Shown: positions 30,804-43,457 of the stretch, piece by piece
Position numbering within the stretch: the first letter of the stretch is position 1
Layout: every line of letters begins with the position of its first letter
From: Leptospira interrogans
GTDB taxonomy: Bacteria; Spirochaetota; Leptospiria; Leptospirales; Leptospiraceae
Assembly (NCBI RefSeq): GCF_900156205.1
Contig: NZ_FTNA01000005.1
Span: 124,001 to 188,000 of the forward strand
Reading direction: 5' to 3'
Length of the DNA: 64,000 nucleotides
Made by a program: the position numbers and the translations under genes
The notes under the pieces: generated by a model
What the model saw: only the letters and a program-made list of their open reading frames with translations
What the model was told of the DNA's origin: nothing
Databases searched by the model: none

Positions 30804-31308
30804 AAAACATGTGACATAGTTCGGGAAAGAAGGATTCTGTCAATCATGTACACCCTTGCCCAACTCTTTGTTTTCTATTTCTTAAATCGAGTTTTATTGA
30901 AAATTTCTCTAACGTCTGATCGTTGTTATATTTATTTACTTTTTGGATTGTAAAAGATTATCTTAAAAATTTTCCAATTTGTATCCTTTTTTGAAACGAT
31001 TTCTATCAAATTAAAATTCGACAGAAATCGATTCCGTTCTTTTTTTCGTATAAAAAACACACAAACTACTTTGATTTTTATATAAACGTTTTTGATTGAA
31101 TCTACTTTCCATCTCTTAACTTGACAGTATGGACAGGGAAATTCTTATTTGGAATCAGAAGCTCAAATCATTCCGATCTTTTAAATCTATTTTGGAAAAT
31201 AATCCATAAAATCTTTTTTATTAGAAAAATTGAATGTTTTTAAGTCGAACTTACTTCTTTAAATTGTAATCGAAACCTAAACTATCTAGTTTCGAAAAGG
31301 AAAATTTT
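30804..31308. other. Divergent intergenic region
   Basis: 505 bp between the helicase and the Nudix gene. No ORF and no repeat-family copy is seen. CTTGACAGTAT (TTGACA at 31121-31126) with TCTTAT 16 bp on is a weak promoter candidate; the same CTTGACAGTAT string occurs upstream of the TolC-like gene (17193). Confidence 0.4.
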
Positions 31309-31887
31309 ATGAAACAGTTTCTACCGGAAGAATACGATCCTCATTCTAATCTATGGTCAAAAATCAATCGAAAAGACTTAGTAGACACTCCGATTTTTAA
31401 ATTAGTTTCCTGGAATATAACTTCTCCTGATAAAAAAATTTCCAAAGACTTCTTTCATTTAGAATCCTTAGACTGGGTAAATATAATCGCACTTACTCCA
31501 GATAATAAAATCGTTCTAGTCGATCAATATAGACATGGAATCCACCGTTTCAGTTTAGAAATTCCAGGCGGGATCGCAGAAAAAAATTCTCTATTAGAAT
31601 CCGCTCAAGCAGAACTTGTGGAAGAAACCGGCTACGTTTCTCAAGACTGGGAATATCTTGGTAAGGTCACCGGAAACCCTGCCATCTTAGACAATTGGTG
31701 TCATACCTTCATCGCTAAAAACGCACATAGACTACACAAACAAAACCTAGACGATAGCGAACAAATTGAAATTTTTGAAACTCCCATTGAAAATATTCCT
31801 AAACTGATAGCAGATCATATTCTTCATCACGGTATGGTGGTTGCCGCTTTCGGAATGTATTTTATCAAAAACCCAATCCGGTATTAA
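31309..31887 (+). CDS. Nudix hydrolase (ADP-ribose pyrophosphatase-like)
   Basis: 192 aa. Nudix box region [24 protein letters not shown]: the metal-binding AELVEE is kept, but the conserved R of REUxEE is A and the Glu after GX5 is N. Preceding [32 protein letters not shown] fits the ADPRase/NudF group. Hydrolyses nucleoside diphosphate derivatives if active. GAAAAGGAAAA before ATG may be the ribosome binding site. The MFS gene starts 1 bp after its stop. Confidence 0.85.
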   Translation: MKQFLPEEYDPHSNLWSKINRKDLVDTPIFKLVSWNITSPDKKISKDFFHLESLDWVNIIALTPDNKIVLVDQYRHGIHRFSLEIPGGIAEKNSLLESAQAELVEETGYVSQDWEYLGKVTGNPAILDNWCHTFIAKNAHRLHKQNLDDSEQIEIFETPIENIPKLIADHILHHGMVVAAFGMYFIKNPIRY

Positions 31888-31888
31888 T

Positions 31889-33145
31889 ATGACTCAAACT
31901 CAAATCAAACACGACCCATTCCAAGCGTTGAGAATCTCCGATTTTCGTTCTTTTCTTTTTGGTAAGTTTACGGTAACTCTTTCCATCAGTATTCAAACCA
32001 CAGTGGTCGGTTGGCAAATGTATCATCTCACAGGAAGTAATCTTCACGTAGGTTTTATCGGTCTTGCGGAAGCGATTCCTTCCATCTCTATGGCTTTGTT
32101 TTCGGGTCTTGTAATCGATTCTTTTCCTAGAAAAAAAATAGTGGTTTCGGCCCTTTGTCTTTTGTCGATCTGTTCCCTATTACTGCTTACATTAGTAATC
32201 CCTAATATAAATTGGATTTTGAGAGACTTTGGAGTTTATCCGATTTATGCCGTGATTTTTCTTTCCGGAATTGCAAGAGGTTTTTTAAATCCAGCCACTG
32301 CAGCGTTTCAAACCCAATTAGTAGATAAAGAAACCTTTCCCAACGCCGCCACTTGGAGTGGAATCGCTTGGCAGACTTCTTTGGTTCTTGGCCCACTTGC
32401 GGGAGGTGTATTGATTGTATTGGGACTTTACTTCGCGTATTCTGTGGATCTGATTCTGATGAGTTTAGGTTTGATCATGGTGTTATTCGTAAAAGGAAAA
32501 CCGGTTCCTTCCAAGCCAGAATCGAGTGAATCTATCTGGGAAAGTCTAAGTGGAGGTTGGAAATTTGTTTCCACTCATCAAATCATATTGGGAGCGATCT
32601 CTTTGGATTTATTTGCGGTTCTTTTTGGAGGTGCAGTGGCCCTACTTCCTTCTTTCACGGAAAAGATCTTAGGTCAGAGTCCTGAAATTTTTGGCATTCT
32701 TCGTTCCGCTCAAGGAGTCGGAGCAGTTTTATGTGCCTTCTTTATTGCGGCCAAACCTCCTAAAAAACATTCGGGTTGGATTCTTCTTTCTTGTGTATTT
32801 GGTTTTGGAATCTGTATCATTCTTTTCGGGTTTTCCGAAGATTATAGAATTTCATTTCTATGTCTTGCGGCTGCAGGCGCCTTTGATATGGTCAGTGTAG
32901 TCATTCGTCATACCATTGTCCAGATGCATACTCCAGATCATATGAGAGGTAGAGTCTCTGCGGTGAATCATATTTTTATAGGCTCTTCAAACGAAATCGG
33001 AGAATTCGAATCCGGCGTTACCGCAGAATGGCTCGGAATTAGGCGTTCCATCGTAGCGGGAGGAATTTTAACTCTTTTAACTGTAGGGCTTGTAGGAGCG
33101 ATTACCCCTCGCCTTAGAAAGATGCAGCTAAAGGATATTCTTTGA
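31889..33145 (+). CDS. MFS transporter
   Basis: About 418 aa with 10-12 TM segments: [48 protein letters not shown] (A-like motif), [13 protein letters not shown] and onward to [16 protein letters not shown]. The N-terminus and DSFPRKK fit the EntS/TetA-like MFS family used for drug or siderophore export; substrate unknown. The start is taken as ATG 31889, immediately after the Nudix stop, rather than the upstream ATG at 31841 that lies within the Nudix gene. Confidence 0.9.
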   Translation: MTQTQIKHDPFQALRISDFRSFLFGKFTVTLSISIQTTVVGWQMYHLTGSNLHVGFIGLAEAIPSISMALFSGLVIDSFPRKKIVVSALCLLSICSLLLLTLVIPNINWILRDFGVYPIYAVIFLSGIARGFLNPATAAFQTQLVDKETFPNAATWSGIAWQTSLVLGPLAGGVLIVLGLYFAYSVDLILMSLGLIMVLFVKGKPVPSKPESSESIWESLSGGWKFVSTHQIILGAISLDLFAVLFGGAVALLPSFTEKILGQSPEIFGILRSAQGVGAVLCAFFIAAKPPKKHSGWILLSCVFGFGICIILFGFSEDYRISFLCLAAAGAFDMVSVVIRHTIVQMHTPDHMRGRVSAVNHIFIGSSNEIGEFESGVTAEWLGIRRSIVAGGILTLLTVGLVGAITPRLRKMQLKDIL

Positions 33146-33284
33146 GGAATTATTTTTGTCGCGGAGTACTTCTACAAAACCTAAAATAGAAACTCTAAAA
33201 ATAAAATTTCTACATAAAATTGTAGTACTTAAACTAAACCATATATTTGAATATTTTTATTTTCGAATATAAAAGAAGGAATCA

Positions 33285-35939
<2,655 letters not shown>

Positions 35940-35974
35940 TAGTAAAAATACTTTCAGCTTCCGCAAAGATTAGA

Positions 35975-36667
35975 ATGAAAAATCTTATTTTAAAAACTAG
36001 GTTGAATCATTTTCGACATATTGTTCATTCGATTTTGATAGCGGCTATTTTAATTTTTTCTAAAGTAATTAACGCCGAACAGTTTGAAACGATAAAAATC
36101 CAAGGAAAAAGTTTTATCGGACGTTTAGACGCTTCCGGATTTTCCGTAGTGAATTCTAAAGGAGCTAAAATCCTGAATTTGCCGCCAGAAGAAACGGAAT
36201 TCGTTCGATCTTTTAGATTTGAAGATTTTAACCGAGATGGTTATAAGGATATTTTTTTAGAAGATAGTCAGATGGGTATCGGTAGTGAGATTCTTTACCT
36301 ATTCGTTCCATCCGCCGGTAAATTTAGAGAAATAACAAATTTTTTCAATTTCCCGAATTCGATTCATATTGAAGGGACCAAATATTTTTATTCTTTTAGC
36401 TCGTTAGGTTGTCTCGGTAAGGATTGGATCAGCGATTTGTTTATCATAAAAAATAATACCGCGACCCAAATCACTAGAATAGAAGGCGAAGGTTGCGTGA
36501 TTGAAAACGGAGTTCATATATACGAATCTTCATCTCAAAAATCGAATTCGAAAAAACTCATACAATTCTTACCCTCAAACACGTTCGAAAGGTACAAAGA
36601 CGGTGAACTCGGATTTTTAAAACAATACTGGACCAAAAACTATAAAAAGTATTCCCACAATGAATAA
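35975..36667 (+). CDS. Secreted hypothetical protein with an XAC2610-like calcium-type motif
   Basis: 230 aa from ATG 35975 (the open frame extends to a GTG at 35936, overlapping the pepN stop). A long basic N-terminus and hydrophobic stretch (IVHSILIAAILIFSKVINAEQ) give a probable signal peptide with cleavage after NAE. FRFEDFNRDGYKDIFLED is a DxNxDxxxD-like loop seen in VCBS/XAC2610 proteins and could bind calcium. Two Cys (GCLGKDW, GEGC) may pair. Function unknown. Confidence 0.75.
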   Translation: MKNLILKTRLNHFRHIVHSILIAAILIFSKVINAEQFETIKIQGKSFIGRLDASGFSVVNSKGAKILNLPPEETEFVRSFRFEDFNRDGYKDIFLEDSQMGIGSEILYLFVPSAGKFREITNFFNFPNSIHIEGTKYFYSFSSLGCLGKDWISDLFIIKNNTATQITRIEGEGCVIENGVHIYESSSQKSNSKKLIQFLPSNTFERYKDGELGFLKQYWTKNYKKYSHNE

Positions 36668-36760
36668 TGTCATATAATACCCTTTCAGCGTCTCGTTTCT
36701 ATAATCAATTGAAACTAAAAATAATATGATATATAACGTTTCCTGCATGTAATTTATTGA
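36665..36760 (-). repeat. Fragment of the second dispersed repeat family (reverse)
   Basis: On the minus strand it reads GGTCAATAAATTACATGC and AGGAAACGTTATATATC, then TTTTTAGTTTCAATTGATTA, closely like 37910-37970 and 46308-46375. Ends are not defined; it lies just 3' of the secreted hypothetical gene. The remaining stretch to the tRNA (36761-36998) shows no gene. Confidence 0.55.
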
Positions 36761-36997
36761 CCAAAGCGTTGTATTTCGATTCAGAACGGCGATCTATAGA
36801 GAGTCGTTCTGCTTTAGTTCGTAAAATGATCAATTGAAATACGTGCCTGATTCTCTATAAATCATTCGACAGAAAGAAATATTGAGTTAGAGCACGGCCC
36901 CGACACCATCATGGCGGCCGGAGGATTTACATTATTAAAGTGTAAACTATTGGATTGGTAATTTATTATATGGCTACGATTAGTAAGAAAAATAAAT

Positions 36998-37081
<84 letters not shown>

Positions 37082-37447
37082 TGGTCTTTCCAATGTCTGT
37101 GAGTCCTCTTTAGAGTCAAGCGGTTTCCCTTAATTTATTAAATCCCAATTTCTAAGAGATATTTCTTTTAGAAATGATAAGTTTCAGCAAACTCAAATTT
37201 TAAAGAAATGATAAAACTAAAAATGTAAAATAATTTACTAAAACTAGATAGAACCTGAACCGTACGTCTTAAGATAGATTTGTCTCAAAATCTATTTCTC
37301 TAAAGATCAAAAATAAAATTCTTCTAAATCGTTTTTAAAAAAGCCGTATTTTTGTTTATAAGCTTTTTCTAATTATCAATTAGAAATTTATATGACCAAT
37401 TTACAAAAATACAACGAATAAGAGTCAAATCTGATTTAAAAAATAAA

Positions 37448-37550
37448 TAGAATTGTTGAAAAATTAATTCTCCATCTGTTTCTATTTTATGTAAATCGGC
37501 AATTGAAGCAGTTTTGTTAATCGCCACTATGGAATTTTTCAACAACTCTA
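37448..37550 (-). repeat. 103-bp TA-flanked MITE, copy 3
   Basis: Begins TAGAATTGTTGAAAAATTAA and ends AATTTTTCAACAACTCTA, reverse orientation to copy 1. The interior has CTCCATCTGTTTCTATTTTA and GCAGTTTTGTTAATCGCC. Confidence 0.8.
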
Positions 37551-37834
37551 ATGAATTACAAGTCCATCCAAGACAAAATTCTTAAAATCTTATCAACCGA
37601 TTTAGGAATTAGATCCTTAAGACTTTATGAATCCTATATATCTATCTTTCGTAAAACTTCAAATTATGCTTACTTACTACAATCAGATTGCAGACTATTA
37701 TTTTAAGATGTTCTCCGAGCCAAATTTAACTCTATTTTTCTCAAATCCTTCCATAAATTCAATCGGTGATTTGAACAAATCTTCCATGGAGAATCGAATA
37801 AAATGGGAGAATATTGGAAAAACATTCTCCAAAA

Positions 37835-38011
37835 TACTTAAGTTCGACGTAAGAAAATCTGGGCGAATCCGGCTTGCCACAGGCAGGCCGGACCGGGCTC
37901 TCAGCTCTGGTTAATAAATTGCATGCAGGAAACATAATACAACATATCGTATTTAATTCCAATTTATTAACCTCGCATCGATCCCTTTCGCGTTATACCA
38001 AATTCACATTA
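37835..38011. repeat. Dispersed repeat with inverted AACGTGAGTTCG-like ends
   Basis: Begins ACTTAAGTTCGACGTAAG and ends ACCAAATTCACATT. The GC-richer interior (GAATCCGGCTTGCC, GGACCGGGCTCTCAGC, AATAAATTGCATGCAGGAAA) recurs at 46246-46455 and 59786-60071. Contains a 25-nt stretch (37972-37996) that is exactly repeated, reversed, at 25418-25442. Confidence 0.6.
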
Positions 38012-38757
38012 AATTAATGTGAACTTCCATATAAAGAAATTAGAAAAAACATTTCTATATAACGGTTTTTTATTTTTACTGATCTTTATAAAATTAAGTA
38101 CCATGAATTTTTATCACTAAACCCTGTTGTAATCAAAAATGTTAGATATTCTATTACATAACTCTTAGTCAGAACCAGACTCCTTTCTTGGAGCAAACCT
38201 ACACTTTTAAAAATTTCACAGTAAATCAAGACTTGTATAAGTTCCCACAAACTACGCCTGATAGTTGTATTTTATTGTAAAGTTTAATAATGATCTATCA
38301 AAAGCTTGTTCCAAAACCTCAAAAAATTTTACACGATAATTCTTTAGAAATTTTTAATAAAATGGAGTAGTTTTACATTTTTCAAATCATTCTTCCAGAA
38401 TTTGTTACGAAGAAATTAAGTTTTATAAATAAATATCCAGAATTTGATTCACATTATATAAATTAGAATTTTATAATTGAATAATCTAGGATTCTACTTT
38501 AAGAGGGAACTTTTATAAGAATTTTGTTACAGAATCTAAAAGAAATCGTTTAGCAAGGTTCATTATAAAACGCAAGAGTTCCCATAGGTTATGTCATAAT
38601 AACAGTTTATAGACCTTCGAACAGTCTTCATTGTTCTTAAACTTACTACAATCTTATAAACTCAGCGTTTAGTTTCTTAACAAGCATTCTGAAAACCAGC
38701 AAACATCTCTTGTTTCGGTTTTGGGACAGACTCAAAATCTAAAATAAAATTCTTTTT

Positions 38758-38967
38758 AATGTGAGTTCAGTGTAAAAAAAAATTTCTAAAAATATGAGTT
38801 CCTACAATTTTAAAATTTTTTCGTAAAATCGTGATTTGTAGTAGTTCCCACATCACTTTACAGACAAACCTAAGTTTTGTGGTAGTTCCCACATTGAAAA
38901 AATCGATCTGTAAAGTTCAGATTTCAAATTTTTTCAGAATCATGAGTTTTTTACGCCAAGCTCACGT
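38758..38967. repeat. Dispersed repeat with AATGTGAGTTCAG / GCTCACGTT ends
   Basis: Starts AATGTGAGTTCAGTGTAAAA and ends TTTTTTACGCCAAGCTCACGTT, a clear inverted pair. Inside are GAGTTCCTACAATTTTA, CGTAAAATCGTGATTTG, and two TAGTTCCCACA palindromes. Best-preserved copy of this sub-type. Confidence 0.65.
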
Positions 38968-39163
38968 TTCTTAAACAAATCGTTTTTTGATAACCTCCTC
39001 TTTTACAAGAGAAAGAAATAGCGGCCGCAAAGGTACAAATTTATGAATTAGAAAAAGCTTTATTGGCCTTTTTAGACATAAGAATCGCGAACCCAATCGA
39101 GGCATACTGTACAAATATCAAGTAAAACTATCAAATCGACTAACGGAGATAAATCGTTTGAGC

Positions 39164-39201
39164 GCGAACCGATCGTAATAGATCGGGAAAAACAGGTTCG
39201 C
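39164..39201. other. Stem-loop GCGAACC/GGTTCGC
   Basis: Perfect 7-bp stem, GCGAACC (39164-39170) and GGTTCGC (39195-39201), with GATCG...CGGGA in the 24-nt loop, 215 bp upstream of the FAH-family gene. No T-run. Function unknown. Confidence 0.4.
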
Positions 39202-39416
39202 AAAAGCACTATAACATAAAATGATCGATTCTTAAAAGTCAAGAATATCTGGAACTAAAAATTTCTTAATTTTTGCAATGGGAGGGTTTTTTATAAAACA
39301 AATAAAAAATGTTGTTTAACTAAATATGTTCTTTACCAATTGTTATATTTTTAAATTATATTAATCACAAATATGGCATTTTTATAAAACTCTCACTATA
39401 CGTTTAGGTATTTTAT

Positions 39417-40367
39417 ATGGCAACTAACTATATACGGTTTAAAAAAAAGAATTCAATTCAATGGGGAAAAATCGAAGAGGATAAAATTCTAACTTTGGAC
39501 TGTGGTGATCTTTCTACGAAGGATTTTTTAGAGTTCCTAAAAAAAAAGAAAAAATATCCAAAACAAAAATTAATTCCAATACAAGAAGTTTCTGTTCTAT
39601 CTCCTATTACTTCTCCCTGTCAGATTATTTGCCAAGGCGCCAATTACAGACAACATCAGATCGAATCCGGTCTCGATCCGGACGATAAAACTTATAATTT
39701 ATTTTTCACAAAATCGGACGCATCTCTTTCTCCTCCAATCGGAAAAGTCATACGTCCTTCTCACGTAAAACTTCTAGATTATGAAATTGAACTCGGTTTT
39801 GTTTTTGGAAAATCTTTCGATTCCACATTAAAACTAAATTCCAAAAGTATTAGAGAATATATCGCAGCTTTTTTTATGGCAAACGATATTTCCGCTAGAG
39901 ACGTTCAACTCCCTCAAATGCAATGGTACAAAGGTAAATCGTATCGAACCTTTTGCCCAACAGGTCCTTATCTTTCAGTTTTAGATCCAGGAGATTTCGA
40001 TCTTTTAGATTCTTTGGAGTTAACTCTTCTTGTAAACAGTCAGATCAGACAAAAAGATTCCGCTTCCAATCTAGTTTTTAAACCTTTAGAAAGCGTTTTA
40101 GAATTATCACAATTTTGTAATATATCTACTGGAGACGTATTATTAACCGGAACTCCCTCCGGATGTGCACTACGAGCTCCTGGAAAACTCATTCAAAAAA
40201 TTGCAAGTATTTTACCTGAAAAGGTAAAATGGAATCTTTTTATCAAAGGGCAAGAAAAAAGAACTCAGTATTTACGTCCTGGAGACGTGATCCGTTCTAC
40301 CATTCGTAGTGTAGATCATAGAATTGACCTGGGAGAACAAATTCTCGACATAGTTGAAGCAGATTAG
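39417..40367 (+). CDS. Fumarylacetoacetate hydrolase (FAH)-family protein
   Basis: 316 aa. [17 protein letters not shown], the metal-ligand region [12 protein letters not shown] (E-x-E), [34 protein letters not shown] and [13 protein letters not shown] are FAH-fold signatures. Members hydrolyse or decarboxylate 2-oxo acids in aromatic catabolism (e.g. HpaG, acylpyruvase). The substrate is not shown by sequence. AGGT lies 12 bp before ATG. It stands between two repeat-rich gaps. Confidence 0.88.
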   Translation: MATNYIRFKKKNSIQWGKIEEDKILTLDCGDLSTKDFLEFLKKKKKYPKQKLIPIQEVSVLSPITSPCQIICQGANYRQHQIESGLDPDDKTYNLFFTKSDASLSPPIGKVIRPSHVKLLDYEIELGFVFGKSFDSTLKLNSKSIREYIAAFFMANDISARDVQLPQMQWYKGKSYRTFCPTGPYLSVLDPGDFDLLDSLELTLLVNSQIRQKDSASNLVFKPLESVLELSQFCNISTGDVLLTGTPSGCALRAPGKLIQKIASILPEKVKWNLFIKGQEKRTQYLRPGDVIRSTIRSVDHRIDLGEQILDIVEAD

Positions 40368-41107
40368 AAGTTATCTCAAAAAATATATTAGAACAATTGA
40401 AATCTGTGTTTTAAACAAAGATAAAGTATTTTTTAGATAGATTCCATGAATAACTATTAAACTCTATATCTACGACTACGGTTTTATCATTCATTTTAAT
40501 AATCTCTATAAAACTGAGTACCATAAATTTTTATCACAAAGCACAGCTTAAATGTAAAATACTGGCGCTTTAGTAGAATTGTTAAAAAATTAATTCTCCA
40601 TCGTTTTCCGTTGTATGGAAACGGTAAATCGAAACAGTTTTGTTAATCTACACTATGAAACTTTTCAACAACTCTATTCTACTATTATACAACTCTGAAA
40701 TATTGCCACAAAAGCACATAAGAATAATACGATAAGTCTGTTTCAAGAGTTGAGGACGTAGAATTTTTTTAAAAAAGCAATACACTTTAAAATAGTATAA
40801 CTGATATGAGACTCTACATTTTCGTAAAATCCGCAGCTCATTTTCAGTACTACTTTTATATCCCCTTATGGTAACAGAATTGATCCGTATAACTCCGTTT
40901 AGTTGATCTAAATTAGAATGAAAGGATTCAAGTTATAAAAATTTCTTTTTACAAAAGATTACCACGTTAGAGCAATCAAAGGTAACGCCATAATATCTAA
41001 GTTCACTTCGCATTTCAGATCGTTTTTTCTGATTTAAACTCCGATTAATTTTTTAAAATTCTTTCGTATTCTGTAACTTTAATCTTTGTTTTTCGAAGAT
41101 CTACTTG
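40368..41107. other. Gene-free spacer with MITE
   Basis: 740 bp with one 103-bp MITE (40574-40676). The sequence before it (about 40505-40570) resembles that around 38085-38120 and before the MITE at 25210, so the MITE may sit within an older repeat. No gene seen. Confidence 0.5.
40574..40676 (-). repeat. 103-bp TA-flanked MITE, copy 4
   Basis: Begins TAGAATTGTTAAAAAATTAA and ends ACTTTTCAACAACTCTA; reverse orientation. Interior TCTCCATCGTTTTCCG and CAGTTTTGTTAATC. Confidence 0.78.
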
Positions 41108-41632
41108 ATGTTATCTGTTCAATTCAAAAATATTCAATATACGTTCCACCAACTGACCGACCTTCTTTCTTCTATTGAAGAAAAAGAATATTCTAAAAAT
41201 ATTTCTCAACTTTCGGATTTAAGTGTGGGCAAACACGTTCGACACTGTATTGAAATTTTAGAAAATTTAATCCTAGGCATAGAAACTTTAAACATATCTT
41301 ACGATCAAAGAAAACGAAACCCTCTTTATGAAAATTCTCCTCTGGCTGCTAGAGATAAAATTTTCGAACTACTAAGTAAATTAGAATCTATCACCGAAAA
41401 CGAAAAAATAGAACTTACATATTTAGTCGATCCATATAAAGGTCTAGAAGAAAAAACTATAACTAATATTAAACGAGAATTTTTATATGTTCAAGATCAT
41501 ACAATTCATCATATGGCGATCATTAAACTTTACGCAGAATGTTTTTTACACAACGTTTCTTTTCCGGAAGAATTTGGTGTGGCATTATCAACTATTCAAT
41601 TCCGGTCTCAAGACCAAAATTCGGATTCATAA
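41108..41632 (+). CDS. DinB-like (four-helix) protein
   Basis: 174 aa from ATG 41108 (an upstream TTG at 41105 is also open). Helical; LSVGKHVRHCIEILENLILGIE and LYVQDHTIHHMAIIKLYAE supply the three His expected of the DinB/YfiT metal site (H in the first helix, H-x3-H in the last). Family members are often thiol-dependent transferases or of unknown role. Monocistronic. Confidence 0.75.
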   Translation: MLSVQFKNIQYTFHQLTDLLSSIEEKEYSKNISQLSDLSVGKHVRHCIEILENLILGIETLNISYDQRKRNPLYENSPLAARDKIFELLSKLESITENEKIELTYLVDPYKGLEEKTITNIKREFLYVQDHTIHHMAIIKLYAECFLHNVSFPEEFGVALSTIQFRSQDQNSDS

Positions 41633-41743
41633 AAACTAGTTTTTAAAAAGTAAAAGGTTTAACTTTTTAAGATAATTTTTTTAGCGTCTATATTAAAAAA
41701 TTTTTATGCTTAACTCTAAAGTTCACAAATTCTAATCTTATTT

Positions 41744-42829
41744 ATGAAACGTCTTTATCACACTATAAACCATAAAATAATTCTTTGGAAAATTTGGTTT
41801 AGAAAATTAATCCAACCTGAATTTTGGCCCTCTTGGATTTTTTATTCTCCTCTTGTTCCTTATATATTCTTTTTAACAATCCGTTACAAAGGACTAGGAA
41901 CAATCTGTGCAGCCAATCCGGGAATTCCTTTGGGCGGTTTAGTAGGAGAATCTAAAGAACAAATTTTTAATAATTTAAATTCCAAACATAGTTTAAAATT
42001 TTTAAAATTATTCAGAGAAGAAAATAGATTCGATTTAATTTATAAGATTATCTTGAAAAATAAATTCAAATTTCCTTATATATTAAAACCGGATTCTGGC
42101 CAAAGAGGTTGTGGAATCAAATTAGTAAAAAACAAAAAAGAAGTTTTTGAATATTGGAATAATACCAACGTAGATCTGATCGTTCAGGAATATGATCCCG
42201 GTCCAAAAGAAGCAGGGATTTTCTATTATCGTTTTCCTTACGAAACCCATGGTAAAATTTTATCGATCACTAAAAAAACATTTCCTATTTTAGAAGGAAA
42301 CGGAATCGACACTTTAGGAAATTTGATTATACGTCATCCTAGATTTCAATTTCAGTGGAAGATTTTTCAAGAAAGGTTTTTTAAAGAATGGGATACGATC
42401 CTTTCCAAAGGCGAAATAAAAAGATTAGCCGAAGCCGGAAACCATTGCCAAGGAACCCTTTTTACCGATGGTAGTTACTTAATCACCGAGGAGCTTTCTA
42501 AAAAAATAGATAACATTTCAAAAACTTTTTCCGGATTTTTTTTTGGTCGATACGACATTCGTTATAAATCCGATAAACAATTAAAACAGGGAAAAAAATT
42601 TTCAATCGTGGAACTAAACGGAATCACTTCTGAATCTACAAATCTTTATGATCCAGACTTTTCTATCTGGAAAATGTACAAAATTCTTTTTAATCAATGG
42701 AGTCTACTTTTTCGAATCGGTTTTGAAAATAATAATCTTGGGGTTCCAAAAGCAAGTTTAGTTGAAATTTCTAAGGCAATTTTTTATTTTTACGGAGGGA
42801 ACCGCAAAGTCAATATTAGATCGGATTAA
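41744..42829 (+). CDS. ATP-grasp-domain protein, carboxylate-amine ligase-like
   Basis: 361 aa. The N-terminal ~60 residues are basic and hydrophobic (FYSPLVPYIFFLTIRYKG). The central region has FPYILKPDSGQRGCGIKLVKN (ATP-binding Lys and Gly-rich loop), LIVQEYDPGPKEAGIFYYR, FFGRYDIRYKSD and VELNGITSESTNLYDP (metal-binding E..N), which is the ATP-grasp fold. Such ligases join a carboxylate to an amine; the partners are unknown. No neighbour suggests a pathway: a DinB-like gene lies 111 bp upstream. Confidence 0.8.
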   Translation: MKRLYHTINHKIILWKIWFRKLIQPEFWPSWIFYSPLVPYIFFLTIRYKGLGTICAANPGIPLGGLVGESKEQIFNNLNSKHSLKFLKLFREENRFDLIYKIILKNKFKFPYILKPDSGQRGCGIKLVKNKKEVFEYWNNTNVDLIVQEYDPGPKEAGIFYYRFPYETHGKILSITKKTFPILEGNGIDTLGNLIIRHPRFQFQWKIFQERFFKEWDTILSKGEIKRLAEAGNHCQGTLFTDGSYLITEELSKKIDNISKTFSGFFFGRYDIRYKSDKQLKQGKKFSIVELNGITSESTNLYDPDFSIWKMYKILFNQWSLLFRIGFENNNLGVPKASLVEISKAIFYFYGGNRKVNIRSD

Positions 42830-43457
42830 TTTTTTTAAATATCTTTTATAGATTTAGATTTTTTCTTAAATTGATTTAAATTGTTTCTGATTTTTTTGAT
42901 CTTTTATTTTTATCATAAAATTTTAGTAGATTATAATTTTTCTTAATAAAAATATCGGGTAAATTTACAATACTAACTCAATTTTTTTTAATTATTTCTA
43001 AAAATTAATTTATAATTTATGAATATATATAAAAAATTTAATATTATGATTTTTTACCACAAAATTCCGCTTTTGTGTAAAAAACGAGAGGGTTTCGTCG
43101 TTATATAATTCCAAGTAATTACAAAAGACTGGCTGGATTATAAAATATAATTTTGATATAAATCCAGTTTTTGAAACAGAATTTTAAAAACCTTACAATG
43201 TTTTTTAGCGTGTAAAAATCAGAACTTTACTGAAAAATGTGGGAACTATTACAATTCCCGAAGACAGTAGAATGATTCAAAAATTGATAGATCATATAAT
43301 TAGACATAATTTGTAGGAACTTTCATAAAAATGGAGCGTTTTAAACAGTAGATTCTGTTTAAAACTTTAAACTAATGATAGATTATTTTAGACTAAAAAA
43401 TTTTATTATAATCACTTTTAAATAATATAAAATTTAAATATTCAAAATTACTTATGA
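42830..43457. other. Gene-free AT-rich spacer
   Basis: 628 bp. One TGTGGGAACTATTACA palindrome-type repeat at 43238 and TATATAATTCCAAGTAAT at 43104, also found next to the MITE at 25310. No gene or RNA recognised. Confidence 0.45.

Noticed and set aside
37627..37914. 95-aa ORF (plus strand)
   Set aside because: Its last 27 codons run into the dispersed repeat at 37835, there is no ribosome binding site, and the opposite strand is equally open. It could be a gene remnant cut by the repeat, but there is no support for a product.
37120..39416. Insertion sequence with a transposase
   Set aside because: No transposase ORF of any size is present; only short non-coding repeats.
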